A program made the translations under genes and the position numbers. Under the pieces are notes generated by a model. The model did not search any database and was not told where the DNA came from. It saw only the letters and a list, made by a program, of their open reading frames with translations. This document shows, one piece after another, positions 10,160-22,765 of a stretch of 64,000 nt of DNA; position 1 is the stretch's first letter, and the number at the start of each line of letters is the position of its first letter. This DNA is from Anthoceros angustus (Eukaryota; Streptophyta; Anthocerotopsida; Anthocerotales; Anthocerotaceae): NCBI GenBank assembly GCA_010909165.1, contig MU008158.1, positions 1,203,478-1,267,477 of the forward strand, written 5' to 3'.

Positions 10160-11165
10160 CAGGGGTAAGGAAGGTAGGAAGGAACCTTTCTGACAGGGAT
10201 AAGAGACAAGCGTACTGAAATCCTACTTTCTTAACATCCGTGACATCACATCAACAACACGGCGGAGCAACCAACACAGGGCTACACTCGACCAAGCCAC
10301 CCAACCAAAGCTGCAATGGCAGGCCCAGACAACGTTCCCGCATCCTCAATTTAAAGATTGAAACATTCCGCGCCCAGAGGACACCGGCCACAGCCAAACA
10401 GACTTGCGACCACAGGAAGCCCAAGGGATACCCAGGCCACACGCAGGTAATAGAACAATCCTCATAAGTATCGTTCATTGAATTCACATTGCATATTGAC
10501 AGTCACAGGATCAGAGCAGAGGCCATACCCTCCACCAAGGCCAAATAACTTGTCCGACAGACACGGAAGAAACGAGTGAGTACCTAGACGAAGGAGGGAT
10601 GACCAACAACGGCCCAGATCTCCACAGCAATCCCTATTTCCACCCTGATCCCGGGCACCCATTCAGCTCCCACAAACTACAGCTCAAACCCCCACCCCGG
10701 ATCTACAAGCTCAGATCAGTCTTCGAGCCAAATTTCCTCCACAGCTCCATCGACTCCCGCATCCAGCTCCCACTGACTGAGCCCGGAGCTGGAGGAGCCG
10801 AATGTCGAATCTTCCTCCCAGAGCCCTAACCCGCCACCGAAAACCTAAAATCCAGCTCCAGGGACTGGGGCCTCCAACGGCCCTCTCAACGGGCGTGCCA
10901 ACCAACACAGGGCAGCCCCGGAGCTCAGATCCCGCATGCACAAGCCGGGAGCAGAAGCCCCGGCATCTCCTTCAGCTCGGCGCGGCGGCCAGGGCCGGCT
11001 GGCTCCAGCCCGGCCGGCCTCCGGGGCACGTCGGGCTCCGCTTCGCGGCGCACTGGGCCGCTTAATCCTGAACCGAATCTCGGAGCAGAGGGACCCTGAG
11101 AGCATCAGGGCCAGGGAGGCGGGGAGCGGGACAGGGGTTCGGGGAGCAGGAAGGAAGAGAAGCAC
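10160..11165 (-). other. 5' leader and probable leader intron of the bromodomain gene
   Basis: GC-rich on the right and moderate on the left, without a conserved frame. A plausible splice donor lies near 10580 on the minus strand, and the acceptor is at about 10158 just before the start codon. The overlapping ORFs look like composition artefacts. Confidence 0.45.
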
Positions 11166-11191
11166 TGGAGACTATGGCTGGAGGCGGTGCG

Positions 11192-11199
11192 TATTTATA
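11192..11199 (-). promoter_or_regulatory. TATA box of the bromodomain gene
   Basis: On the minus strand TATAAATA lies in a GC-rich setting about 1 kb upstream of the start codon. It predicts transcription starting near 11165 and a long spliced leader. Confidence 0.55.
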
Positions 11200-11566
11200 C
11201 ATGGCGCACGGAACTTTCCGCTGTTACCGCGCCGCAAGTGACATCAGTTACCCATTGCAATGTAACTGGCTATCCGGCGTGCGCCAATCGGCTGCCCCTC
11301 CGCCAGATACTTACCACCTAGGGCTTACTCGGCGGGACACTTTCACTTTTAGGGCACGCAACACCCCCCGACACCCAGCCCCACACGCATAACACAAACC
11401 CACGCATACAAATACCATGCACCCCACCTATGAGGACTCAACATCAATTCATAACTTCTATCTTAACCACAACATGGTCAGTTATGGAAGATCACTTACC
11501 GCTCTTTCCTTTTTACTCCGACCCTTGGGGGTCTCCCCACTGCTGGATGGGCTCTCTTCATCATCT

Positions 11567-12606
11567 CTCCTCCCTCAATAATGTTTTCTTTCATATGGCG
11601 CCGTCGCTCATAACAACGCACTATCTTTCCTTCCATGTGGCGCCGTCGCTCATAACAACGCACTATCTTTCCTTCCATGCCCTGATATGTATAAGCAAAT
11701 GATTCTAACTATATTAGTCCTCATTATAAAATATATAATAAAAATATATTCTAATCTCTAGTGACATCATCAATCGTCAATTCTCTACGACATTTCATCC
11801 CTATTTCTACATGAAGAGAAGTCATCAAAATCAAAAACAACTTTGCCTGTCCATGATGGTTCCTCAAAGCCGCTCGGATTGCCTACCAAAGGCTATCTAT
11901 CACTAAAAGCCATTCTGGTAGCCGACCACCAAAGACTATCTACCTTCAAAGGCAGTTTAATGGCCTTCCAAGGACTTCAGGAATGGAGGACTCCCTACAC
12001 ATGCTAGTTGCATAAGCAAAAGACTGAATACTGAAAGAAGTCTCACGCCTCAAGATCTCTGGAGGACTCCCTACACATGCTAGTTGCCTAAGCAAAAGAC
12101 TGACTAAATCGAAAGAAGTCTCGCGCCTGTGTCTCCTAGTATCCCTCACAAGAGTTCTGACTAGTGAAAGAAGTCTCGCCTCGGTCTCCTAGTATCCCTC
12201 ACAAGAGTTATAGCTAGGAGACTTTGCAGACATGGATAGGAGACTTGGGGACGCCTCACCAAGATCCCGGAGTATCCCTCACATGACTATAGCTAGGAGG
12301 CATTGGAACACATGCAAATGGCACTTGAGACGCGGACGACTCGCATAGGAGACTCGGGAAATACATCTAAGACGTACTACTTGCACCGTGACTTAGGAAG
12401 TACAAAATATTTGACTCACACGAAAGCTAGGAGACTTCAAGAGAATTGGGGACTCGTAAGTATACAACTTGCACAAGGAGACTCGGCATACATGATGAAA
12501 GCTCCGGTGGCACACATATGTAGCCTTTTGCTGCGCAAATCCCGATAACATAATTCATGCGAGAATGCAAAGGACACGCGCGTCATCTTGAGATTATTCC
12601 TTCATC
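11567..12606. repeat. 1.05-kb tandem duplication, copy 1
   Basis: Begins near CATCTCTCCTCCCTCAATAA and ends at GAGATTATTCCTTCATCATC. It is matched by copy 2 at an offset of 1042 bp at the left and 1057 bp at the right. Inside it are a 45-bp doublet (GGCGCCGTCGCTCATAAC) and repeated words such as GAAAGAAGTCTC and GTATCCCTCACAAGAGTTA. No conserved reading frame is seen. It is probably non-coding repeat DNA of unknown class. Confidence 0.85.
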
Positions 12607-12608
12607 AT

Positions 12609-13670
12609 CTCCTCCCTCAATAATGTTTTCTTTCATATGGCGCCGTCGCTCATAACAACGCACTATCTTTCCTTCCATGTGGCGCCGTCGCTCATAACAA
12701 CGCACTATCTTTCCTTCCATGCCCTGATATGTATAAGCAAATGATTCTAACTATATTAGTCCTCATTATAAAATATATAATAAAATATATTCTAATCTCT
12801 AGTGACATCATCAATCGTCAATTCTCTACGACATTTCATCCCTATTTCTACATGAAGAGAAGTCATCAAAATCAAAAACAACTTTGCCTGTCCATGATGG
12901 TTCCTCAAAGCCGCTCGGATTGCCTACCAAAGGCTATCTATCACTAAAAGCCATTACGGTAGCCGACCACCAAAGACTATCTACCTTCAAAGGCGGTTTA
13001 ATGGCCTTCCAAGGACTTGAATGGAGGACTCCTACACATGCTAGTTGCATAAGCAAAAGACTGAATACTGAAAGAAGTCTCACGCCTCAAGATCTCTGGA
13101 GGACTCCCTACACATGCTAGTTGCCTAAGCAAAAGACTGACTAAATACTGAAAGAAGTCTCGCGCCTCCAGGTCTCCTAGTATCCCTCACAAGAGTTACA
13201 GCTAGTGAAAGAAGTCTCGCGCCTCCAGGTCTCCTAGTATCCCTCACAAGAGTTATAGCTAGGAGACTTTGCAGGACATGGATAGGAGACTTCGGGACGT
13301 CTCGCGCCTGAAGATCCCGGAGTATCCCTCACAACAGCTATAGCTAGGAGGCATTGGAACACATGCAAATGGCACTTCGAGACGCGGACGACTCGCATAG
13401 GAGACTCGGGAAATACATCTAAGACGTACTACTTGCACACGTGACTTAGGAAGTACAAAATATTTGACTCACACGAAAGCTAGGAGACTTCAAGAGAATT
13501 GGGGACTCGTAAGTATACAACTTGCACAAGGAGACTCCGGCATACATGATATGAAAGCTCCTGGTGGCACACATATGTAGCCTTTTGCTGCGCAAATCCC
13601 GATAACATAATTCATGCGAGAATGCAAAGGACACGCGTCATCTTGAGATTATTCCGTCATCATATTTGAG
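12609..13670. repeat. 1.05-kb tandem duplication, copy 2
   Basis: Near-identical to copy 1, with scattered small indels that shift all frames. It runs on into two or three further partial units of about 50 bp (GGACACGCGTCATCTTGAGATT) up to about 13760. Confidence 0.85.
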
Positions 13671-13759
13671 CTCAGAGGACTTGCGTCATATTGAGATTAT
13701 TCCTTCATCATATTTGAGCCCGGAGGACACGCGTCATCTTGAGATTATTTCAAGGATAA

Positions 13760-15400
13760 CTTCCTTACTATAAAGATATAGAGGACACGCGTCGGCCCTA
13801 GATTATTTCTTCATCATGTTAGATAAATAGAGCACGTGTTCGTCAAAGATTATTCCTCCCTCTATGGAGAAGTTAGATGATAGAAAATTAAATGTAGCGT
13901 TTCCAAGCACTGAGGACTAGATTAGGTGCCCAAGTTATGGTAGGAGCCTAGAGTAAAATAACTTTCCTTTAAATATGGAGAACTGGAAAAGTAAATTATT
14001 AAGTACAAAAATCTGCATTTTTTATTCAGCATAATACTTGTTTCTCTAGTTATGGAGGGAGCCGAAGTTTAACTAGAGGAGCCTAGGGTTGAACTAGTTT
14101 TTCATTCATATGTGGAAGACTCACGAGGTACATTATCTTACCTTTTCTTTACTTTTTCGTGACAACATGAGGATTTCACGTTTTTTTAGTAAAAATGATT
14201 TCACGTTTTTTTAGTAAAAATGTTTTCACGTTTTATTTGCTATTCGGTCCTAAAGTTTTTTATAGTAAATTATTTAAATGGATGCGAAAGAGCACTAAAA
14301 AAAGCTATTCAAATGGATATATGTGTATGGCACTAAAAAAAGCTATTTAAATGGATATATGTGTATGTTGTTTCAACTTAAAAAAACGATTGTATACAAA
14401 ATTTCTTAAGAACTTATACAGTAATGAATGGAAACTTCTAAGAAGTCTTAAGAGAGCCTTGTCCGATCACTATTACAATAAGAGATCACTACTACAATAG
14501 GAGATCACCTATCCTGATTGTCCTTGCCCCTTGTATATCGGCTTATCTATGAGTAAAGTATTTAGGACCCTGCTTAAAGGCCATTCGCGACTCTCTAGAG
14601 ACATATATGATCTCTGATTTGTGAAGCTCTTCGAGGCCTCTATTTTTCGAGGCCCCTATTGTAAGCCTTTCAAAGCAACTTCCGTCGCATCACTACCGGC
14701 ATGGGGGTAACCTCGGAAAATATTAACAGTAACCTCTGCTTGATAATGCGGAATAAGGATGCTCTGTGCTCCATATTGCGGAGCAGGGATCAGATGTGAC
14801 CATTCAATATGATCAAGTTTCTTTCATTAGCTTCCAAAAACTAATGCATCGTTTCTCCAATCTTGTCACCAACCAATCAACCAATAATGACATCTTAATA
14901 GTCTAACACGTATAGTCATAAATCCTCCTTATCTACTCGGTATAAGTTGTGGTAGTGAGAAAAAAATTTTGTTGTCAAATCTCTTATAAACTAGGGACGT
15001 GACATGCTCACCACATTGGTTGAAACGTTGGTCTTATTCTTTTGTTATTTTCTCATATATTATCATGTATTTTTCTCAAGATTCTTTATCCATCCCCACT
15101 ATGTCCATGCTATTCCACCAAGAAGGGCCAAAGTTTTTTCCATGTTTTTTTGGATTGATATTGGCCCTCTCATGGTTGTCACATTTGAGTGACTCACAAG
15201 AGTGCCGCAACATACACCCACACCTTTCAAGACACAAGGAACATTATTTCCAAAAAATTATGATTTTTTATTCAAAAAAAGAACAGCAAGACCATCTTAC
15301 CAACATGATACGATACACATTGTTTTTTAAAAGTTTCTTAAACTTATACATGCCTAATTTTTACTTAGTTTCTAAAAACTGACCCTAAATTTTCAAAATC
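13760..15400. other. AT-rich intergenic stretch, no gene seen
   Basis: Low-complexity AT-rich DNA with short direct repeats, for example GATTTCACGTTTTTTTAG twice near 14185-14225 and AAAAAAGCTATT twice near 14300-14345. Open frames near 15000-15380 have no recognisable motif or gene-like composition. Confidence 0.5.
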
Positions 15401-15404
15401 GGGG

Positions 15405-15620
15405 CAACTGTGGCAAGAGTTAGTGCGTTGAAATTGTGTCGTACGAAGCTGGATGCAAGATGTAGGTACTTGGTCAGCTATTATTAGTCATGTTCGGTTA
15501 AAATAATTCATGGTCAAGGTAAGTTTCTTCCCCATTTCGTTGCTGTGAATAGTGAATTCAAGAAATTTTCTTTTCTAAAATATAAGGAACAAAGAGGATT
15601 GAAATTGCAATATAGCACAT
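15405..15620 (+). repeat. Diverged dispersed repeat, copy A
   Basis: Runs from CTGTGGCAAGAGTTAGTGCG through AATTCATGGTCAAGGTAAGTT to TTCTAAAATATAAGG. The same order of blocks recurs at 16437-16640. Confidence 0.6.
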
Positions 15621-16436
15621 TGAACATACAAGCCATTCTTGGACTCCTTAAATAGAGGAGCCTCAGCAAGAATTGTGAATTGTGATAATTCCTCCTTAAT
15701 TACTCGTAGACAAAACCTATACACACACCGTTTATTTGAAGTATTAGGGAACGAACTCGTGGAGGGGCGTCACGGCCGAGAACGGTCGAGGTCGTTAGGC
15801 CGAGACCGTTTTAGGTCAGGCGCCCAACGCGCATCCATTCCTAAGCGTGGCGGCGGCCGAGTCTCAATGAGATGCGCCAATACTCGACGCAGAGGCGGAG
15901 CCGAGGTCTGTTAGAAATTTAAGATTTGCTGCTAGGTGTACCCGGCTTATAGTTCTTTTTTCTCTTGCGAAAATGAAAGCATATGCTGGACATTTACTCT
16001 CTCTTCTTTTTGCCCTATCCATTCCGCAAAAAATCGATTGGGCGCGTCGAGGCCTCAGCCGAGGCCGCGACTTTACGTTTCTAAAAGCGTGCCTGAATTA
16101 TTAATACAGGTACTCATCCGGGTCTCAAACCAAAAATTGATATCTCAAACTTGTCTAGCTACTACAGTGACACAAGACACGATTCAAGGTAAATAGCTTC
16201 CCCAGTTTATTTGGAAGAACCTAATTCCAAATAAACAGATATGTAACTATAAGCTTAGTTATGTTTGTAATTCTTCAATTCACTAGAGAACGGTCGGCTA
16301 TGGATCTAGCGTCTATTGATGTTTTTAGTATGTTAAATTGATAATATTTAGGAGATCGGGATCTCGAGTTTGAAGCAGCCTAGGTGTTCTTCAAAAGACA
16401 AGTTTGAAAGAGGGACAAAAAAAAAAAACAAATATG

Positions 16437-16650
16437 CAGCTGTGGCAAAAGTTAGTGCGCAGAAACTGCATCGTATAAAGCCAAGTGCAAGGCATGGAAC
16501 ATTGACCCCAATCAGTTTAGAAAATTCATGTTCAATTAGAATAATTCATGGTTTAAGGTAAGTTTTCTTCCCATTTTGTTGTCGAGTGGAGTCAATTCAA
16601 GGAACTGTTTTTCTAAAATATAAGATATAAATTGCAATGTAAAACATGGA
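16437..16650 (+). repeat. Diverged dispersed repeat, copy B
   Basis: Shares with copy A the blocks GTGGCAA, AGTTAGTGCG, ATAATTCATGG, AAGGTAAGTT, TTCTAAAATATAAG and ATTGCAAT. The class is unknown; both copies keep a splice-donor-like AAGGTAAGTT. Confidence 0.55.
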
Positions 16651-16659
16651 ACATATGAT

Positions 16660-17835
16660 GGAAGATGACATTACTTGGGATCTCGGCAATTAATGGATTC
16701 CATGGAATCGTTAGTTTTGAAGGCGGGCTGTCTGAAGTGGATGCTTTACTTTGCACCTATCATACTCTTACTTAACACCACACAGTCTGGTGATTGGCAT
16801 GGTGTCATTGTTTCTCGAAATTGGAACTTTTTTTTTGTTGAGATAGAAAGCTCAATTTCGAACTTTTTTTTGTTGAGATGAAAGCTCAATTTCAAGCTTT
16901 TCTTTGTTGAGATGAAAGCTTTTTAGGTTATTATGGATATCGTGAAATTGAAGGCTACTGTTCTGGTACATGTTGGGTCTCTTGATCCTATATGGCTTGA
17001 TGAATTACGGCCTTTGATTCAGCACTCATTCTTAGATTTTTAGTTTTTGGGGGTTTCGGGTTCACAAGGTTGGAGGCCTTAGAGTTGTTGGAATGGTTGT
17101 AGATTGCTCCTTTGCCTACTGCTCAAAGAACTATATTTTGCGATAAGTTTTTTTAGCGATTTCGAAGACTTTACGGATGTATCAAATTTGGTGCACATCA
17201 AAGCCCTGCACAAGGGTTTTATTTAGAAGGAGCCCCATGGGGCTCTTACAAAAGGCGGCCTCACACACTGCTGGGACGAGGGCAGGACTTCGCATACTGC
17301 GGGGACGAGGGCAAGACTTCATTCAGAAGTAACCACATAGGGCACTAACAACAAGTGACCCCGTACAGTCATGAAACAGGGGATAGATAGCACCCCATCC
17401 TGTGACTAATTGGTCCAAAGGACACTAATTTGGAGGTCATTCCTTTTTTAAATAAAAAGGGGGGACGTTTGGGATAACTTGGTTCTCTTGGTGTGGTGGC
17501 TGGGGGACCGTGTTCCGTGGGAACGCTTGGTTGCTTTTGTGTCGACCGCTATGCGTTTCCTGCTGGCTCTTAGAAAACGATTTTTGAACTCGGAGGATGT
17601 GTAGTGGTTCTTCTGTTCTTCTGGTGAAGTTTTTTTTTGCGTCTGGGCTTCTATGGGGTCGTTAACGGCTATCAGAGTTGAATAAGCTCGAGTCTACTTT
17701 AACTCAAAGTGAACTCGTTCTACTAAAATATGTCCGTTTTGGGCTATTTCGTTTTCCGATCATGTGAATGTAGCTATGCGGAGAGTTCAGCCTGTCCATG
17801 TTGAATGAGGAGTATTATCATATATATATATTTTA
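16660..17835. other. Intergenic stretch, no gene supported
   Basis: Contains repeated AAGCTCAATTTCGAACTTTT-like words near 16850-16910 and a GGGACGAGGGCA doublet near 17275-17310. No open frame shows a recognisable domain. It may hold old retroelement debris. Confidence 0.4.
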
Positions 17836-17844
17836 TTTTGGAGA

Positions 17845-17946
17845 AGTCAAACTGGTAGTATGGAGAAGGCAAACTGGTAGTATGGAGAAGGCAAAGTGGT
17901 AGTATGGAGAAGGCAAAGTGGTAGTATGGAGAAGCCCAAGTGGTAG
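17845..17946. repeat. 22-bp minisatellite, about five units
   Basis: The unit ACTGGTAGTATGGAGAAGGC repeats every 22 bp from about 17851, with G for C in later units. Confidence 0.85.
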
Positions 17947-18179
17947 GCACGTAACATGTATGGATATAGGAGAACGATGCGTGAGTATTTACCTAGTATT
18001 TTTCAACGTGATATTTTTTAATGGGTGACGAGTTTGTTATGCACATAGCTTCTACCGATGTGGGCAGAGTAGGTGGACGCTGAGATGGATTCAAACGAGA
18101 GGCTGGCGGTCGGAAAGCAGCAGCAGGTAAACATTGCTGTCTAATTCGGACGGTCGTAAGTCTGGTTATATTTTGCGTT

Positions 18180-19700
18180 TGCCGTGAGATGTTCCAGGTT
18201 GCTGTGCTTTCCTTCCCTTGTGTGGCTCGGTGGCTGGAAGTGGTGTCGCGGGCCTGCCTCGCGTCGCGCTTGTGTCTTCCTGCTCCTCCTTGGCTCTTCT
18301 CTTGCCTGCTCTGCTTATTTGCGTCTTCCGGCTACCTACCTGCAGGGAGTGTGACGCGTGCTGGGACATGCCGGGGCATCCATCGTCGGGATTCAGACTG
18401 CTCTGCTCTCCTCTGTTGCGCTGCGCTGCCTTGGCCTTGCCTTGCGTGCTCTGGAGGTGAAGGCGAAGTTGAAGCTCCGTGCGTGTGTGTTGGTGTGTGT
18501 TGGTGTGTGCTGGTGTCCCCGTCTCCGTCCCCGTCCCTCCTCTCCTCGACTCCCTTCCCTCGCCCGCACATCGAAGGAAGGCCCCGGCCCCGGCCCCGGC
18601 CCCCTCGCCCGCCTCTGCCTCCACAATTCGTTTGCCGTTGTTCTTTTTTCCCCCATTACCGCACGCTGCCAGCACGCTGCAGCGGGCGCTGCTGCTGCAG
18701 CTGCCCGGGGGGCATTGCCCGCAGCGGGCACGCCCGCCCCGCTGCTCAGGTGAGGTGGAGTGAGCACCCGGATTGTGGCCTGGCCAGGAGTGAGTGAGAG
18801 AGCGGAGCTTTGGAGATTGAGCAGTTGCCAGCGCCCGGATCCTAGGCCGCCAATTCTGCAAGAAACGCCCCGCCCCCGCATTGGACATGCGGATGTGAGC
18901 GCAGGATGGCACCACTCCGCGCGCGGCCCACTGCCAGTGCCAGATTCCGCGGGCCAAGCTAAGCGCCTCCAAAGAAGGCGTGGGATTGCGGCACCGGCAG
19001 CTTGCGAGTTAGGACTGGCACGGGCTGCCCCCTCCCGGGCTTTAGTAGCTGCCAGCACATTGCTCATTCCGCCTCCAAATTTGTGCAACATTCCTCGGCT
19101 GTGGCTGGATGGCGTCCCTCCCCTCAGGTAGGTGGCCAAGCTTGCATTGCTGCTGCTTTGCAAATTTCACTTCCCTCTCCCCCTCCCTCTGCTGCCTTGC
19201 CTTGCTTGCTTGCTTGCTTCTCTTTCTTTCCCGCCCCGCCTGCATCGCTTCCGCGATTCGCCTCTGACAGTTAGTTCCGTCTCCCTCCTTGCTTGCCTGG
19301 GGGAAGCTGATCATCGTAGGCTGCACGGATTTCTGGTGTCCTTCACCGATCGCTTCTATCTTGCCTGCCTGCCTGAGCGTCCTGTCAGGTGCTCCCAGTC
19401 CAAGTACTGTGCATGGGCTAACCACGATCGGGGGCTTATGGCGCAGGAATGGGGTCTTAGGCGTTACCGCCTACTGAGTACCTAGGTGGCTTCCCGGGGC
19501 GGAGTTGGCCTTTTGGGGCATGGCTGCTGCAACTGCACTAGAGGCGGTACGTACTCTTCACCCACCCCATCGTCGTTTCCAACCATGTCGCTGCGTGGAT
19601 TTGTGCGTGACGGATTCATCTTCCTCTTTTTCCATGTTCTCGCACCCAGTGTCCACTCCAATTCCAGTCAACTATTCTGTGCCTCTCGTGATATTTTTTT
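18180..19700 (+). other. GC-rich promoter and leader region of the DUF1639-like gene
   Basis: Strongly GC-rich with simple sequences: a GTGTGTGTTG tract near 18482-18513, repeated CCCCGG near 18582-18605, and TTGC repeats near 19203. Long ORFs appear on both strands here but show only low-complexity composition. It probably contains the promoter and 5' UTR exons of the gene downstream. Confidence 0.45.
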
Positions 19701-19706
19701 TGCAGG

Positions 19707-21640
19707 ATGAAGTTTTCAGATGGCCTCAAACTCTGGCTTTTGGGCACCAACTACAATTGTAGGAATGCCATACTTTTGCTGCTTGACCATGATTCCTCAC
19801 AATTGTAGCGATCTGCCTTGATCACACCTTCTTGTCACCGTCAACCTGTCTGCATGCTTGGTCTAGTAGTTTCTTCTCCTGGTTCTCTGTAGGCTTCCTG
19901 CCTGCCCATGGCTAGCCTAGGGCTACCCTCACTTAAAACCCCTCACACCATTCTTGTACACGATAACATTTCGCTGATGACTTGTCGCCCTTTTCGAATG
20001 TTGTTTGCAGTCCGCAGGAACACGCAGAGCAGTTGTCAGGAGTGAACGTTTTATGGAATGGCAGCGTGAACTGAGCAGGTAGTCGTTTGACTGGGACCGC
20101 TCAACGTTGTAATTTCTAGGTCCCGCTCCACGTGCTGGAAGCTATCTAACCATCACCTCTGAATACTGCATTGGTTTCGTGCTTCATCTAGCTCTCGTGC
20201 AACTTATGGGGGTCGCAAGCGTCATGATGATGCTGATGCCGTTGAGAATGCTGGCATCAAGAAATTCTATGGCAAAAGGTAGTATGTTTAACGACTGCCA
20301 CGGTTTTTCATTGGATGTTGTTGGCATCAGATATGGTGTATAGCAAATTTGGCATTTCCAGGCATTCAGAATTGCTGAGACCATATCCTCTTTGTCACAT
20401 TTCCAAAGGCACTCCAGTGATGAGGACGGTGTAAAGCTTCAAAGGCAGGAAGGGTCAGAGGAGCGTAATGGGGATGGCAATGAGCCTGTAACAGATTCGC
20501 AGGCTACAGAGGGAACCGGGGTGAATTCAAGGCCCCGAGTTAAAAAACAGCAGCACCAGCGGCAGAGGACAGATCCGAAAAAGCAGGGTAGGAAGGAAAG
20601 TGACGCTGATCAGAAAAAGGTTTCTCAGAGCAAGGATTCTGCTGCTCCTGCAGACGGAGGAAGGATGAGGAGGTGTAAACAGCAGGCTGCACAGCCATCC
20701 CAAACAGCTCATCCTCGACGTCAGCAACAGGCACAGCAACATGACCCTGAATCACAGCAGCAGACAAGCCTGACTCAACCCACGGGAAGGAGGAGGCAAA
20801 GGCGGGTTCCAAGGACATTCACTCCTCCAAAGGAAGAGGCTGAGAGGGAGTTGAGATCCTTGACTAGGTACCGGCGTTGGACTCCTCAGATAGATTGCAA
20901 CAGTGTCATGCATACTAGTTCAATCCGAGCTTGACACAGTCAGTTTCTCCTGCATTAGGGGATCCAGTATAGATGCAGATGGGTTGATTTGAGTTGCTAG
21001 TGTGTAGATTTTTGTCCTCTGATTCATCTGATTCCTGACTTGGCACTCATGACATGCATGAGTTGAAAAAGGTTTTGCTCGAAGGGCTGAATGCACAGGC
21101 TAAATGATGTGCTCACTATGTAGGCGGAAGAATGCTGACTCTCTTACTTGTCGTCTTGACATTGTGACAAATCTGAATAGGAACCGAGGGAGTGAGACTC
21201 CACCTCAGCCACCTGCAGCACCAGCTAGCAAGGCCACAAAGAGGTCCAAGCGTGTTGCTCAAAGACTGGCACATGAGGAGCCAACATGCACTCCTCCTTT
21301 GAAGCTGCCCAAGCTCCATTTGGTGCTTACTCGGAAGGAAATTCAAGAAGACTGGCTGAAAATAACCGGACACAAGTATACCGGGAAGCCAAAGAAGTCG
21401 ACTCTCATTCAACGTGTAAGTGCATGCATTTGGACTCTGTAGCTATTGTTGCATATGTTTTTTGTTCTCAAAGGTGCGACCTACATGCTTGGGTGATTCG
21501 CAGGCATCCTCTGCTCACACACCGAATGGTGTTCTTTGTGCAGGGGCTTGGCTTGTGCACTTCACTGACATGCCCTTCAACCATCCGCTACCTCAATGAG
21601 CCTCAATGTAAGTGCAGCCTCAGCTACGAGGATGCTGACT
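19707..21640 (+). CDS. Plant protein with a DUF1639-like C-terminal motif (multi-exon)
   Basis: No single long frame; I infer short exons from splice sites. A first ATG at 19707 (MKFSDGLKLWLLG) follows the acceptor TTTTTTTGCAG. Further exons lie near 20011-20078, 20193-20280 (ATYGGRKRHDD ... KKFYGK), and 20362 to about 20870, which is Gln/Lys/Arg-rich with RRRQRRVPRTFTPPKEEAE. After a gap, 21125-21416 encodes PKLHLVLTRKEIQEDW followed by KITGHKYTGKPKKS. A last exon begins near 21544. LTRKEIxEDW...TGxK...PKK resembles the DUF1639 motif, which has a basic stretch at its centre; members are plant-specific and uncharacterised. AATAAA at 22189 may end the transcript. Exon joins are approximate. 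Confidence 0.45.
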
Positions 21641-22188
21641 GACATGCGCCCAGAAGGATTCACTTATGCTGACCTGTTTGATTATGTGTTGCCAGGATTG
21701 GCGTCGGAGAGCAGTGGTATGCTGTCCATTGTTTTCCAACTTTTTGGTGCAAAGAGCAATCCATTCTTTGCTTCTACACTGCTGGAGCTCCAAAACCAGG
21801 GGAGCATACAGAGCTGGAATCAGACACGCATGCATTAGAGCGGTTGGTCTTATTGTAAGAAGTAGCTGTCAAGTAGTTGTTATGGTCTGTTTTACAGTCA
21901 TTCAGGTTTTTATCTGGTAGCCTCTGAATTGTATGACGGAAAGATGGGCTTAGACTGAAGGACAGGGTGAACCGTCCAAGCATCGAAGTCTGCGAAGACT
22001 ATTATTTGGATGGTTTTCTCACTGCCTAGCCTGATGTGAAACCTAATCGGTTTCGGCATCCTTGCTCTGGTACCGTACTTGGTTCGCAACTGGCACCGAG
22101 TTCCTGGGCTGAGAGACCACCAGAGGCGATCGAAGTTTCACCTATTCGGTATTCTCTCTTGTCAGTTGAGAATGTACTTTATGTTTGA

Positions 22189-22194
22189 AATAAA
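22189..22194 (+). terminator. Possible polyadenylation signal
   Basis: AATAAA in a T-rich setting about 550 bp after the last coding exon of the upstream + strand gene. Confidence 0.4.
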
Positions 22195-22199
22195 GAACT

Positions 22200-22765
22200 G
22201 TAGGCACACAGAGTAGGAGCTGTAAAAGAACACTCTGTGAGAAACAGCAAGAACATTGTATCGGTTCCTTGTACGTCGCAGCGTGGCCCTTGTGGCGCCA
22301 TATGGGTAGGTATCCGGTTCCATCGCACGCGGCACCATACCTGTCGTTTGAAAGCTTTTTCCCTCGTAAATGATCATGTCAGCCTTCAAGTAGGTCGGCA
22401 TGAGCTGTGAGATGTGAGATTGCTTCGCTTTGAAGCTCACATACCATCCTTGGATTGTGCCTGCGCGGGGTGTTCGAGAAGCAGTACGCAATCCCCAACG
22501 GGCCAGCATTTGTTTATCGTGTATCGTCCAATGCGAAACTCAGGATGCTGTGATCCAAGAATCTTTTCTGACAAAAGGACAGTTGTGGTGGACCCTTGGG
22601 AAGAATCAGATGACTTGTGTTGTTTAACGAAGGCGGAATCATCAGGCATGGAGTTGCTGACAGTTCTGCACATCCAGCAGACCTTGTGGCCTTCCCACAC
22701 CCACGTTTTGAGATGTAGAATCCGAGATCTTGCATGCTTTTGACGCGCACCAATGGACCATGCTC
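22200..22765. other. Convergent intergenic or 3' UTR region
   Basis: Lies between the 3' ends of two convergent genes. Minus-strand frames of 80-115 codons are open here, but none shows a recognisable domain. It is most likely the 3' UTR of the U2AF65-like gene. Confidence 0.4.

Noticed and set aside
18166-19163. Frames of 200-268 codons on both strands
   Set aside because: Overlap each other in GC-rich simple sequence and show no family features; likely promoter and leader.
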